A stretch of DNA of 64,000 bases from Saururus chinensis (GCA_035235625.1 CP141144.1:29199014-29263013); one strand, 5' to 3'. Shown: positions 49,828 through 61,499, counted from the first letter of the stretch. Notes: generated by a model from the letters alone, not told the origin. Translations and numbers: made by a program.

Positions 49828-51609
49828 ATTTTGCTAGTCCTCGAGCAAAACAAAAATAAAATAAAACAACTAATCTAAAAAATAAATAAATGCCACTTTC
49901 GTAGGGAATCACGATTGCATTTAGCGTATGCAACAAGCCTTTAAACCCCTAGGTGTCTCTAGTTTGACGAGTTGTGTCTCGTGAGGGTTTGCAGTAATGA
50001 TACCCACAAACATCTAAACCTAAGAAAAATAAAACAAACAAACAAGAAAACAAAAATTTGAAAAACCATCTTCTCTTAAAAACATATAACTATTTTTAAA
50101 AGGAACCAACCACAAATACTTGAAACAAGTAAACAATTAAGATCTGATCACTTTCAAGTAAGGAATAATTCATTCTATAACCCCATCTTAGAAATAATTG
50201 TGCAACTACATAAATACATTTCAAAAACATAAAGTGTAGAAACTTTGTAGCCATACAATTTCATTCTTTATTAACAAGCATATCTTATGTGACCTATTAA
50301 CCAAGCTCATTAAAGTTCACTAACTCAAAAATATAACAATGACAATCTTTCATCTCTAACACCTCATAATAAACCTTCATGTAATAGCCTTCAAATTAAA
50401 TTCAGAGAATAAGAGCATAATATAGTTCAAAATATGACTTGTGCAATACTTAGTTCTATTAAGCTTTCTAAATAGTCCATGTAACAAGCATTAGGCTAGT
50501 GTCCCTAATCCAGTTGGCTCAAGGCACTAGGTGTTGAAACACCCCTCAGGCTTAATAACTCGAACTATAAAGGCTACAAAACCAAGCAAGTCATAAAAGA
50601 ATTTATCTCAACTTTTCACCTTTTGACGCAATCCCTTATACTTGCCTAGGCACAAGGTCCGGTTACTCAATAAAAAGAGAAACAAACCTTTATATATTTT
50701 TTTTTATCAATTTTTTTTTCAACTTTTTTTTTCATCATTTTTTTCAATTTTTTTTTTATTCTTTTTTTTTCATTTTATTTCATTTTATTTCATTTTTTTC
50801 TATACACACTTATCCCATTTTTTTTTCAAATAAAAGCTAAGCATAAAGATCTATCATAAAATATTAAAAATTACTTAATTGCCAGGTTTTCAAAAATATA
50901 TACTCAGTTAAAGATATCCCACTAAGATTACAAGTAATAAATCATTAAATTATATTCCTACAAGTTTCATGTGTGTGAAATGTGATTTAAAAATATAAGC
51001 ACAATTATCCAAGATAATGAAAATAAAATAGAAATTACTCACTTAATCATTTTCATCACTTAATTAATTACTTGAACTTTCTTCATGAAATTGATCTCTT
51101 TAAAAACAGACATATACTTTTAAAAGAAAATAAGCAATAAAACCCACTTTAAAGAAAAGAAAAGAAAACAAATAATGAAAAAATACTCTAAAATATCCTA
51201 AGAAAATAAGAAATAAAAATATCTTTCTACACCCCTAACCCTAAACTGAACATTGTCCTCAATGTTAAAGAAAATATATATTACAATGACAAGAATAAGT
51301 AAGAGAGGGAAAGAAAGATATCACCTGAGAGCATAACTAATCCACTAATATGAAAATGAAGTACATAGGATTGGAAAACATGAGAAACATACATATCAAG
51401 AGCAATTTCCCAAACCTAAAGTATTATATCCCATAAAAGAAGAAAAACTATAATGAGAAAAAAAACTGAGAAAATAAGTAAATAAAGCCTAAATGAACCA
51501 AAGAAAATAAACAAAAGGAAGGAAAAAAAATATCAAAAACATGGGTTGCCTCCCAAGAAGTGCTAAGTTTATTGTCTTTAGCCAGACATTGCCAACATTC
51601 TCAAATATA
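49828..51609 (-). other. Non-coding interior of the Athila-like element
   Basis: About 1.8 kb where an autonomous element would carry polymerase. It has no recognisable RT, RNase H or integrase text. It includes a T-rich tract on the plus strand (about 50697-50830: TTTTTTTTCA and TTTATTTCAT repeats). Apparent poly-Phe frames across it are artefacts. Confidence 0.75.
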
Positions 51610-52680
51610 TCAGGGCGGCTGGTAGATATTAACATTGACTCTTCTCTTAAGTCTCCAAAAAGATGATGCAGAAAAATTAGAAGGCATGACTTGATTATGG
51701 GTTGATGCTACAAAAGATGGACCTCTATCATAAGCATCAAATCTAAAATTGTCTACCATAAAATATTCAGCATTAGAAGTTGCAGGCAAATGGTTAGACA
51801 CATCAAAAATATTTAGTTGCACTTTCATGTTCCCAAAGGTCATCTCCATTACCCCCGTCCTACAATTTATGCATGCATTAGCTGTGGCAAAAAAAGGACG
51901 ACCTAGAATGATAGGAATCTGATATGTGGGGTTGGCACCAGTTTCCATATCTAAGACAATAAAATCAACAGGGAAAAAGAACTGGTCAACCTTCACTAAG
52001 ACATCCTCAATGACTCCCCGAGGCTTACGCACAGAATGATCGGCTAGCTGCAAGGTAACTGATGTAGGCTGCAATTCACCTAACCCTAGTTTCTCATACA
52101 CTGAGTAAGGGAGTAGATTGACACTCGCACCAAGGTCAAGGAGGGCTCTATGGATGGAGTGATCACCTATGACACAAGAAATAGTGGGTACTCCAAGGTC
52201 CTTATACTTAGGTGGGGTGTCAAACTTCAAAAGAGAACTAACTTGCTCGATGAGAAAGACCTTCTTAAACACATGGGTCTTGGATTTACGTTTATGAGTG
52301 CATAGGTCTTTGATGAACTTAGCATAAGTAGGGACTTGCTTAATGGCTTCTAAGAAGGGGAGATTAATTTTGACTTGTTTAAAAGTCTCAAGAATCTCAT
52401 CAGTCCTAGCTGTGCTTAAATGGTGGGGCCATGTCAAGACACTGAGGAAAAGGTGCCCTAGGGATATAAGATTCCTCGGAAGTGGTCTTAGACTGTGGCT
52501 CTGAGGAAGGGGAAGGAGATACAAACTCCTTCTCATGTGGTGCACTAACTTCTACTTGAGGTTCATTAGGGGCTGCCCTCTCGAACTCCTCACTCCTATC
52601 ATCTGTCACTAGTGTCCCCCCAACACTCTTGTCAACAATCCTCCCACTCCTAAGGGTCATTATGAAATTAACTTATTCAT
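51610..52680 (-). pseudogene. Athila-like protease region
   Basis: Contains LPFLEAIKQVPTYAKFIKDL and the retropepsin-like block HRALLDLGASVNLLPYSVYE, then KLGLGELQPTSVTLQLADHS, VDFIVLDME and IPIILGRPFFATANACI. The DTG/DLG-type active site and the ILGRPF flap-side motif are standard for Athila/Tat proteases. Part of the gag-pro reading unit; few breaks. Confidence 0.85.
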
Positions 52681-54182
52681 TAGAGGGAGGAGCCCCCTCT
52701 ACCTGAAATTGACCTTTAGGGTTTGGTAGGGGTTGACTTGGCAACGTCCTCATCTCTCTCTTGTTAATAACATTAGCTAGTTGTTCCAATTTGGGCTTCT
52801 AACTTTGCTATAGATTGTGTGTGAGAGTGGAGGAGTTGGGATTGAGATTGAAGGCCTTGCAAGGCACTCAAGACCTTTTCTTCAAAACTTAGACTCCTAT
52901 TGGATTGGACATATGGAGGTTGCACTTGAGGTTGGTGGATAGGGGCTTGTAGGACTTGGAATGGTTTCTTAGGGAGTTGGTTACCCATAACCCCTTGGTT
53001 TTGTGTCTGCCAAGAAAAGTTAGGATGATTCCTCCACCTAGGGTTATATGTATTTGAAAATAGATTGTTCTTAACCCTAGGGAAGGATTGGGTGGAATTT
53101 ACATTGTCTTGGACAAGCTCAGGAAATTGAGAGGTAGAGGGCCACTCAATGATAGTATGGGCTAGGCTAAGGCATATTGTGCATGCATCTTGAGTGAAGG
53201 GAGTGGGTTGATGGGTTGAAGTCATAAGGAGGTCCAGCTTCCTACTCAAAGTATCAACTTTGAAGGAGAGGTCTAATGGGTTTTTGACTTCATACAAGCC
53301 ACCCCTAGAGGGGGCATTGTTCAAGGTAGATAATCTACTCTCATTTCTATTCAACGCAGCATGTTGAAGAGAATTTTCACCCAAGTCCTCAAAAAGTTTT
53401 CATGCCTCATTTTCATTTTTTAGCAAAAAGGTACCTCCACAACTTGCATCAACAAGATGACAGTTTTGTTCAGTAAGACCCTCATAAAAACGTTGCACTA
53501 ATTGCCACTTAGGGACAGCATGATGAGGACACTTCCTAAGAAGGTCCTTAAGTCTATCCCAACTCTCATGGAACTGTTCAGTGGGAAGTTGAGCAAAAGT
53601 GGTTATGGCCTTTCTCATTTGGTTGGTCTTACCTATGGGGAAGTACTTTTTAAGGAACTCTTGTTGCATTTGGGCCCATGTTGTGATAATGTTTGGATCT
53701 AATGAGTGAAGCCATTCCTTAGCCTTATCTTTCAATGTGAAAGGAAAAAGGCAAAGTTTAACAGCTTCATCGGTTAAATTTGAGAGCTTAAAAGTTGTGC
53801 AAAGTTCTAAGAAGTCATCTAGGTGCCTATATGGGTTTTCATTATTAAGCCCATAAAAGGATGGAAGCATTTGAATAACATTAGGCTTAATCTCATAATT
53901 TTGAGCAGCAACTGCTGGCAACCTAATGCATGAAGGAGAGGTGTACTCATTGGGAGTGTAATACTCCCTTAGAGCTTTAAGTGGTGCATCTACTAACTGA
54001 TGTTCAGCCATTATGGGGTTAGAAGTAGTGTGGGTGGAGGAATTGGTGGGAGAGTTTGGGGGTGTAGGGATGTAGGTGGAGGGCAACTCAGCTCTCCTAG
54101 ATGTCCGCTCAGGCTCAGGGTCAAATGGTACTAATCGGGGGAGTAAGGAGCGATGACCACGCATACACCACAAACACACCAC
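52681..54182 (-). pseudogene. Athila-like gag
   Basis: Order on the minus strand: Pro/Thr-rich leader (TSRRAELPSTYIPTPPNSPT), gag core (MLPSFYGLNNENPYRHLDDF, LTDEAVKLCLFPFTLKDKAK, EWLHSL, FLKKYFPIGKTNQMRKAI, FHESWDRLKDLLRKCPHH), YEGLTEQNCHLVDASCGGTF, then the NPRWRNHPNFSW block and the AKLEAQIG tail. Close to a full Athila gag, with about two breaks. Confidence 0.88.
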
Positions 54183-54198
54183 ACAATTTTAAATGTAA

Positions 54199-54211
54199 GG
54201 CAACAGCGCCA
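54199..54211 (-). other. Primer binding site (tRNA-Asp type)
   Basis: Minus strand TGGCGCTGTTGCC follows the 5' LTR end by a few bases. It resembles TGGCGCCGTTGCCGGGG, the complement of the plant tRNA-Asp 3' end used by Athila-type elements. Confidence 0.75.
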
Positions 54212-54217
54212 AAAACT

Positions 54218-55637
54218 TGATCGTTTATAATTAAACCCTTTGCAAGTGTACAAGGTAATTGTACTAGGATAAGTATTTAAGGGTTGTCGAACCTCAGGGA
54301 TGGATGGATTATCACTAAATCTAAAGAGGAATTTGTTGATTACAAACTAAAACAACTTAAACTTAGATTAAGCAAAAGAAAGGAATCAACTAGTTTAAAA
54401 ATAAGAGATTAATATGATGGAATTTACTTAGGAAATTGAATCCACTATAGAACCATAACAATTCCTTAACTTTTAACCTAAATCTTATGTGAATATGAAC
54501 AAGTATTCTCAGCTACAAGCTAGAATTACTTCAAAAAGAATCATTAATTAACTTCCATGGCATGAACTATCTTCGACAATAGCACGGATCATCTACACTA
54601 AACTAGCTATAGGCATGACCCGTCTAATCTTAGTATAACTCATCCAAGTCATTAATTATCTGAACATTAAAACTATTGTATGACCATCTCATCTAAATCA
54701 CAGAAATTAGAATCGATGCAAATATCAAAACCATATCAATCTATCATCTACAAGACAATAAATCAACATAGACTTGAATAAACATTAAAAGCTCTTCCAT
54801 TAAAAAGGAATTCCATATCATACAATTGTCATCATTCACAACTTAGATCTAAATTAAAAAGAAAAGAAACTGAAACTTATCTATAGCTTCATTAACTCCT
54901 AAGTAAAAGAAAAGTCTAGCCTTCCATTGTAGAAGAAAGCACTTGAATCTCCATTGAAAGCTTTGAGTTCTTCTCCATCTTCTTCTTCCTTTTTCTCTTC
55001 ATAAGATCTACTAGAATCCCCCCAATTTTAAGCCAAATATGTCTTTTTATAGGCATAAGTTCCGTAGGAAGAAGTCCAATATGAAAAGGATTGGAATTTG
55101 GGTCAAACTAGGAAACTACACGTTATCCTGATCGATCGTCCTGCATGCCCGTTCGATCGCCTATACTGTATTTTCGTCTGAATTCACGTTATCCCGATCG
55201 ATTGGTAAGTGACCCTGTTCGATCGGCTACAGTGTTTCTGCAATCTGGACAGTTCATATTTTGTTCATTAAGCTTTCCTTCATGTCCATATTAATTTCTA
55301 ACTTGCTTATAACTCTGAAAAGTTGTCCAAATCACTTTAAAGCATGTGAAGACTATTTTTAATCATTTCAAACATCGTCCAAGTACTTCAATAAGCGCAC
55401 TTTTCCTACAAAACATAAAATATCATACTTTAGACATGTAGAAAGTAACTAAAATTTCATCTTGATTTAAATACATGTCTAAACAACTAATAACTACAAA
55501 ATCATTAATAATTAAACTAAAATACTAATATCTATCTTAATCTAAATAAATCATAATTAACTCTAAATTAACCTAATATATACTAGCAAATAAGGTAAAA
55601 AAGGCATATAAAATAGATATAGATTTCATACTTATCA
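54218..55637 (-). repeat. 5' LTR of the Athila-like element
   Basis: 1420 bases with the same termini as 48392-49810. TATAAAAA box on the minus strand at 55044-55051. The CGATCGATCG/GTTCGATCG box lies about 75-165 bases upstream of it. Confidence 0.92.
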
Positions 55638-56698
55638 GTAGGGCGGGGCTGGGTGTTGGTGGCTACACCAGTGCTGCCTGGTCGAGGCTGGCCGGCCATA
55701 AGCTCGTCAGAGGCTTGCTCCCACCGACGCGTCCACAATTTCCCGTCAAACTAGAAATACGGAAGAAAGGGATGGGGGAAACGAGTACAGGGTGGAGCTA
55801 GGCTGAAAGGGGTGGCTCCCCACCGTCGTTGGATCGAGGTGGGCTAGACGGAGTCCAACCGGCCATAGTCAGCCACCGGCGGCGGCATCGGAAACGAAAA
55901 CCAGAGAGGGCAGTTTTGGCAGAAATAGGGAATCGTAAGGTTTGGTTGGAGGGAAGACGGAGGACAGAGGCGAAATCGGCCAGGGAGAGGTGTTCCACTA
56001 CCTTTGCCGAACCAAGGCGGCACTGAAAGGAGGTCCGGTTGGCGTAGCTTGCCGGCGGCGGCTATTGTTTAACAAAAACAGTGCGCTGGCGAAAACCAAG
56101 TAGAGGGGAAAAAAAGACTGGGGCAGCAGAGCAGAGGCCTCTGGGGTCGGGAGGTGTGTTCTCCTGCTGTTGCCGGCTCAAGACGGAGCCGTGGGTAGAC
56201 TGCTGGCCCTTGCCGGTCCACGGCAGCGGCGGCACAAACGAAACAGAGAGGGGAGAGGGCATACCGGGGAGGAGGCGGCATGGCCGTAGGCGGCCGGGGC
56301 GGTGGCCCCTTGGCATCGCACCACCGAGGCGGAACCGATGGTGGTGGCCCAGTGTCCAGCTGGCGGCTACCGGTAGCCGGAGGCAGACAACAAAAAAGGG
56401 GCGGCTCTTGCTCTTTTTGGTGGCTTCCAGATCGGGCTCGACCGAGCCCGATATGTTTTGTTGTGTTTATTTTTTTTTCACTTATCCTTTTCTCTTATTG
56501 TTTCCGTTTCTTCTCTCTTTTTCGCGCCGGAAGCACGCGTCTAGGCCCGCAACCTTTGACTGATCCCACACCCAACTCTACGAGTACGTATACTGAGGCT
56601 AAATACATTGAAGCGTCATATTTTTTTGCCAAAAATGATAAAAAAATAATAAAAAAATTACAAAAAATCGTAGGAAAAATTAAGTGCATTACACTAAT

Positions 56699-57445
56699 AA
56701 ACTAATATTAATATTAAATTAATTTTAAAATATAAAAAATAAAGTATCTAAAAGTTGTTATTTTATGTGCATATCAACCATAATGCATACCTCGTGGATA
56801 TCTCATGGATATATAGAGGGGAAAACCTTGAGAATTATTAGATCTAATTTTTAACTTTCTCTCTCATTACTTCCTCGGTGAACCTCCGTCAAAGCCTTGT
56901 CATAAAACTATTAGTCATTTGGGAAACATGTTTGGATTAGGAGTTAGATGTGGTTGAGGACGGGCGCCAACAACCAAAGTTGGAGCCTTTTATGTTTGAG
57001 GTTATTTTTACGTAAGGTTGAGCAACTAAGGGGTTTTGGTTTTGGCAGAGTAAATGATACTTAAAAATATTGTTTCTCCAGGAGTGGTACACACTATTAA
57101 TTTTTTAATTAAATTAATTGTGGCAAATGAGAATTTATGGAGGAAATAACAGCATTCTTTCAAAGAAAATGACGCGGATCGATCCGGATCCGGACCGGGA
57201 TAATTTTTAGTTCTTTTGCCCGTGTTCAACCTGTTCAGTTTCACTGTGCTAAGGCAGTTCTTCCGCACGCAATCAGCTTTCAAGGATCTTTATTTCTTCT
57301 CAAAAGTCCCATCTGTTGTACCAAAAAAAAAAGACATTCCATTTGGGTCTTCTCCTGCGTTTGAGATTGTTCCATCCATCTCTCCCTTCCCCATTGAATT
57401 AGATTTACTATTTGGTCTTCCTGTTGCGAATCGTTGGTCTCCGAC
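56699..57445 (+). other. Upstream region of the NECAP-like gene
   Basis: Host sequence after the solo LTR duplication. A GGATATATAGAGGGG segment near 56808-56822 is a possible TATA box, although about 630 bases from the start codon. The last 150 bases are pyrimidine-rich (CTTCTCAAAAG, CCATCTCTCCCTTCCCC), as in many plant 5' leaders. No coding signal. Confidence 0.4.
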
Positions 57446-57837
57446 ATGGAGAAGGAGCAGCAAAATCCACCGCTGTTGGTTGATGGAGAGCGGGTGGATG
57501 AAACTACAGACGCCGTAGAACTTGTGCTCTTTCAAGTCACCGAATGCTATGTCTACTTGGTAATGCCCACCGACGCTGACCCACCTTGATAATTCGATTT
57601 AGTTTTTTTATTTTGTCTAAATCTTCGAGAAATTTTAGATTTTGGGTTGCCATGTTGTAATTGTTATTTAGACATAAAAGCATGGATTTTAGTCGTGCAC
57701 ATTACACTACTTGCATCATTTCTTCTCTGTTGGGTTAAAGACTTTTTCTGTTTTTGTAATTGTGCAATACTTCAGTCCTTACAGTGATTTGTTTCTGTTG
57801 AGCAGATACCTCCTCGAAAAAGTGCCGCCTCCTACAG
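57446..57837 (+). CDS. NECAP-like (adaptin-ear-binding coat-associated) protein, first two exons
   Basis: Exon 1 (57446-57559) encodes 38 residues: MEKEQQNPPLLVDGERVD, then TTDAVELVLFQVTECYVYL. It ends at TTG with a GTAATG donor (57560). Exon 2 (57806-57837), after TTGAGCAG, encodes IPPRKSAASY and ends in a split Arg codon (AG then GTTATT donor). ECYVYLIPPRKSAASYR is the conserved start of plant NECAP-type PHear proteins (as in Arabidopsis At1g03900), which bind adaptor complexes in clathrin-coated vesicle formation. The next expected exon (ADEWNV..W.. text) is not in the window; downstream sequence is a Copia element and an RNase H remnant. So intron 2 exceeds 6 kb or the gene is truncated. 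Start choice: the first ATG in a frame that runs to the splice site. Confidence 0.78.
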
Positions 57838-57935
57838 GTTATTTGCTAAAACGTCTTTAGCTCTTGCTCGTTGTTTTGCTCTTTCGTTCATTACAAAGAC
57901 ATGGTAGAATTTTAGGTTTTTTTTTAAGAAATTTC

Positions 57936-58104
57936 TGGAGAAGGGTTCATGCCGTCAATTTCATTTATCAAATTATGTATACAAACATAGTTGATAGTTC
58001 TGGAAAGAGTGAGGGTTACAGCTATCCATAAGAAAGAACAAAAAGGAAAAGTTATTTACAAAAATGCCATTACAACAATACAACGGATTTGAATCCCATA
58101 CATC
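57936..58104 (-). repeat. 3' LTR of the Ale-like Copia (approximate)
   Basis: Minus orientation TGATGTATGGGATTC ... TTCTCCA. The GGGAGGGG/AAGGGGAC purine tract precedes it. The TGTATAC segment near its end also occurs as TATATAC in the eroded 5' LTR at about 62835. Confidence 0.5.
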
Positions 58105-58277
58105 AAATACTAGTCCCCTTCAAGCTATGGGAGGGACGACCATAAGTTTGGATCGTAGTATCTCAAATCTAGGACCTGAGAGAAACTTTGTGAATATGTT
58201 TGCTACTTGATCAACAGAGGCAACTTGATGAATAATTAAATCTTTGGCAAAAACTCTTTCACGCACAAAGTGTTAAT

Positions 58278-59690
58278 CTATCTCAATGTGTTTTGTTCTA
58301 TTGTGAAACACTGGATTTGAATCCATGCTGATTGCAGAAATAAAAATATAAGAGGTATAGAAGGAAAGGAAATATGAAGAGCTTTATACAAAGAATATAA
58401 CCAAATATTATCTACAGCTGTATGAGAGATTGACCTATATTCAGCTTCAGCTGAAGATTTGGCCACTGTTTCTTGTTTCTTAGTACTCCAAATAATAGGA
58501 TTGTGACCCACAAAGACACAAAAGCCACTAATAGACCTTCTGTTATTGATATATCCTGCCAATCAGCATCAGTGTAGGCTGAGATCTCATAGGTGGAGGG
58601 CTGAAGTTGTACACCATAGGACAGTGTTCCTTGGATATACCTCAAAATTCACTTTAACAGCCTGGAAATGGATTTCACAAGGTGCTTGCATGAACTGACA
58701 TACATCATTCACAGCATAAGAGAGGTCAGGTCTTGTAATAGTTAAATTCTGAAGGCTCTCAACAAGGCTCTTGTACAGTTGAGGATTAGTGAACGGCTTA
58801 TCTACAAGGAGAGGCAGTTTTGTTTTAGAATGAGAGATCATGGAGCAATGTTTGCTGTAATCCATGGATGCACGATGGAGAATCTCCCTGACATATTGAG
58901 GTTGAGATAAAAAGAGATAAGTAATATTCCAAGTAGCTTCAATACCGTAGAAGTAATGAAGTTTACCAAGGTCCTTTACAGCAAATGTCTTCCAAAGGTC
59001 AGTAATAAAGTGCTGGATATATGTTGTGTTGGAGCCTGTGATCAATATATCATCAACATAGACAAGAATATGTGTAATTTTATTGGAGTCTTTTGTGTTA
59101 GGGTTGCAGGGATGCATTTACTATGATAAGGTTAGGTGAATTCCTGTTGTTTGAGAAAGATGTTATGAACAAAGTTGGCATTATCCTTAACTTCTGTTTA
59201 CTTTCCCTGCCATACCTCACTCAAAGGTAGGGCATTTCCCATTGATATAGGAACTTGTACTAGAAACAATGGCATCTCCAATTCTAGCCCCGACTTGTAA
59301 ATTTTATTATGACCATTCCTCAATGGTTGTCTGCGGAGCCCATTTTCAAGAAGTGTATCCACGGCTTCTTGTACCAACTTTTCCTGACACATTACTAATT
59401 CCCCTGGCGTGGATCTACTTGTTAATATTTAGCAAATAAGGATAAATTAGCTGAAATTGACTTAAAACCATGAGTAGTAAGAAACTTTGCAAGTCGTAGA
59501 TACCAAGCTCGTGGGGCTTTCTTAAGGCCATATAAGATACCAAGCTCGTGCAGCTTGCTTAAGGCCATATAAGGCTTTGTTTTTGCACACATTATTGGGA
59601 AACATTGGATCAATAAAACCTCTAGGATGAACCACATAAATATATATATAGAAATGCTCCCATGAAGGATTGCATTTGAGATAGCCAATG
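58278..59690 (-). pseudogene. Copia RT and RNase H, decayed
   Basis: [19 protein letters not shown] near 59530-59600, the catalytic ILVYVDDILITGS near 59030-59075, LGKLHYFYGIEA, and the RNase H block ISAYTDADW...SAEAEYRS near 58430-58590. Several breaks, and an inserted segment between about 59115 and 59410. Confidence 0.85.
59200..59390 (-). other. Plastid DNA chimera: rpoC1 and rpl2 pieces joined
   Basis: The minus strand 59390-59291 translates to [19 protein letters not shown], then GHNKIYKS, matching plastid rpoC1 ([20 protein letters not shown]...GHNKVYKS). Directly adjoining, 59290-59210 reads [12 protein letters not shown] then [12 protein letters not shown], matching plastid rpl2 exon 1 ([20 protein letters not shown]). 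It continues into GTGAGGTATGG, which resembles the rpl2 group II intron start GTGCGGTTTG. The two genes are not neighbours in plastid genomes, so the piece is a joined nuclear plastid insertion. It lies inside the Copia RT region and has itself decayed. Confidence 0.72.
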
Positions 59691-60299
59691 GACTAATAGG
59701 CCACTAATTTTGTAAAGCAGCACAAATAACTGTCCGAATGGTTGGTTGCTTGACAACTGGACTGATTGTCTCATTATAATCTATTCCTTTTTGTTGATCA
59801 TATCCCTTAGCAACTAGCCTTGCTTTGTATTTTGTGATGCATCCATCGGAATCCTTTTTAATTTTATAGATCCATCAACAACCTATGACTTGATGGTTAG
59901 AGGGAGGAGGAACAAGACTCCAAGTTCCTTGACTCTTGAGACATGGCTTGACGCCATTTTGAATTTTTGACAGCTGAAGTATAGCAAGTTGGTTCTGATT
60001 CAGGGGAAACTGTAGTGGACAAATTGAAGTGTTGTATAATTCCAGCTTTGCTGCGAGTAATCATGGGATAAGATGGTAGTGGTAGATGAGGAAGTACTGG
60101 GGTAAGGGAGAAGGTACATGTGGGCTGATATGAGAAAGTGATGCAATAGGAGAAGAGGAAGTGCATAGGGGAAACACTAGGATAAAGTTAGGAATTGTCA
60201 GATTGAGGTGGAAGTGATGTAGGAGGGAGGGAGCATATCAAATTAGGAGAGTATGTGGAAGGTTGTGAAGTCATAGTGGACGAGAAGGGTAAATCATTT

Positions 60300-61190
60300 T
60301 TTTGAAAGATGACACGTTTAGAGACAAAAATATGTTTAGTTTGTAGATCTAGACAATGGTAACCCTTGGAAATGGAGTAGTAACCAAGAAATACAAACTG
60401 AGATGAGTGAGATTGAAGTTTATGTTGACTGTAAGGTCTAAGCCCAGGGAAACATATACAAGCAAACACCTTGAGAAACTTGTAATCTGGAGCTTGTTTA
60501 ACAGAACCTCATCAGGACTTTTGTAATGTGACGTTGGTGAGGGCATGCAGTTAATAAGATGAGTGGCTGTACTCACAGCATCATCCCAAAAGGTAATTGG
60601 CATAGAAGTTGTCGTTAGATGACAAATTGTTGTTTCTATGAGGTGTCTATGCTCACACTCAGTGAGGCCATTCTGTTCAGGTTTATGTGGACATGACGCT
60701 TGATGAATGATCCTGGTTTGGAGAAAATGAGCCTTGAAATGATTGTTGCAAAATTCACCTCCATCACCATATCTAAAGAATATGATTTTTGTTCCAAAAA
60801 ATTTCTCAACTGAGTCTTTAAACTATGTCTTCATATGTGTTAGTAAGAGGGTACAGCCAGGTGAAGTGAGAATAATCATCTACAAAAAATCACATAACAT
60901 TGAAAATTGAAAGAAGAAGAGATAGGAGCAGGGTCCCATACATATGATTGTATTACTTGTAAAGGTTTTGTAACTACAGTATCGGAAACATCAAAGGGAA
61001 GTCTGAGATTTACTTGTATGACAGGATTTGCAAAAACTAGTAGGACTCTTAGTAGATCGTAAAGAAAACTTGGACAAAAATTGTTGAAGAACTCTGGAGT
61101 GAGGATGACCTATACAATTATGCCAAGTGACTTGAGAGATAGCAAGACAAGCTACGGAGGAGTGGATGAAGAAGAAGGCATACAAACAGG
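60300..61190 (-). pseudogene. Copia pre-integrase and integrase, decayed
   Basis: The pre-integrase block TWHNCIGHPHSRVLQQFLSK followed by CKSCHTSKSQ (about 60991-61130) and PITFWDDAVSTATHLINCMP (about 60540-60603) are typical Copia integrase landmarks. The core between them is broken up. Confidence 0.8.
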
Positions 61191-61499
61191 GTATAAACCA
61201 CTCTTACTGCGCCCTTGAAACACAATCTTCCGGATTAATTTGTCCTGGACAGCAAATCCATGAGAATCAAAAGAGATAATGCAGTTTAAATCATGAGCAA
61301 GCTGATGCACTGAAACTAAATTTTTAGAAATAGACGGAACATGCAAAACGTCATATAAGTGGAGGGAAGTAGGAGAAGTAGAGAGAACAATATTACCAGA
61401 ATTGGAGATTGGGGGTCATTGTCCATTCCCAATAGTAAACACTGTCAGATCCATGATATGGAGCTTGAAGAGTGAGCTAGGAGAGATCAGACGTCACAG

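Larger units (their letters stand above)
48392..55637 (-). mobile_element. Athila-like gag-protease-only element (TR-GAG type), young
   Basis: In minus orientation: 5' LTR 55637-54218, tRNA-Asp primer site, gag from about 54182, protease to about 51610, a non-coding stretch to 49828, polypurine tract, 3' LTR 49810-48392. Flanks GCAGG and GTAGG fit a 5-base duplication with one change. RT, RNase H and integrase are absent, so movement would have needed proteins from an autonomous relative. The LTRs differ at about 17 substitutions and one indel in 1420 bases (about 1.2 percent), suggesting well under about 3 My depending on the rate used. Structurally whole, with about three breaks in the coding part. 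Confidence 0.88.
44831..56693 (-). mobile_element. Large Ty3/Gypsy solo LTR (about 4.6 kb) split by a nested element
   Basis: Left terminus TGTAACGCCCGAG at 44831, right terminus GTGCATTACA ending 56693, each flanked by a perfect CTAAT duplication (44826-44830 and 56694-56698). The nested Athila-like element at 48392-55637 divides it. The two LTR parts (44831-48391 and 55638-56693) sum to about 4.6 kb. Minus orientation is inferred from an ACTCAGTAGG segment about 510 bases inside the left end, which mirrors the ACTGAGT...ACTCA segment near the 3' end of Tekay-like LTRs. The parts at 47390-48391 and 55638-56560 are GC-rich; open frames there are non-specific. Confidence 0.8.

Noticed and set aside
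50642-50833. Phe-rich open frame
   Set aside because: Translation of a T-rich tract inside the non-coding interior of the Athila-like element.
48392-55637. Inverted or palindromic relation between this element's LTRs
   Set aside because: Both LTRs read in the same (minus) orientation, so this is an ordinary LTR pair.
55798-56705. Overlapping GC-rich frames after the Athila-like element
   Set aside because: Right half of the same solo LTR (it ends at 56693 with CTAAT); the frames overlap on both strands without family similarity.
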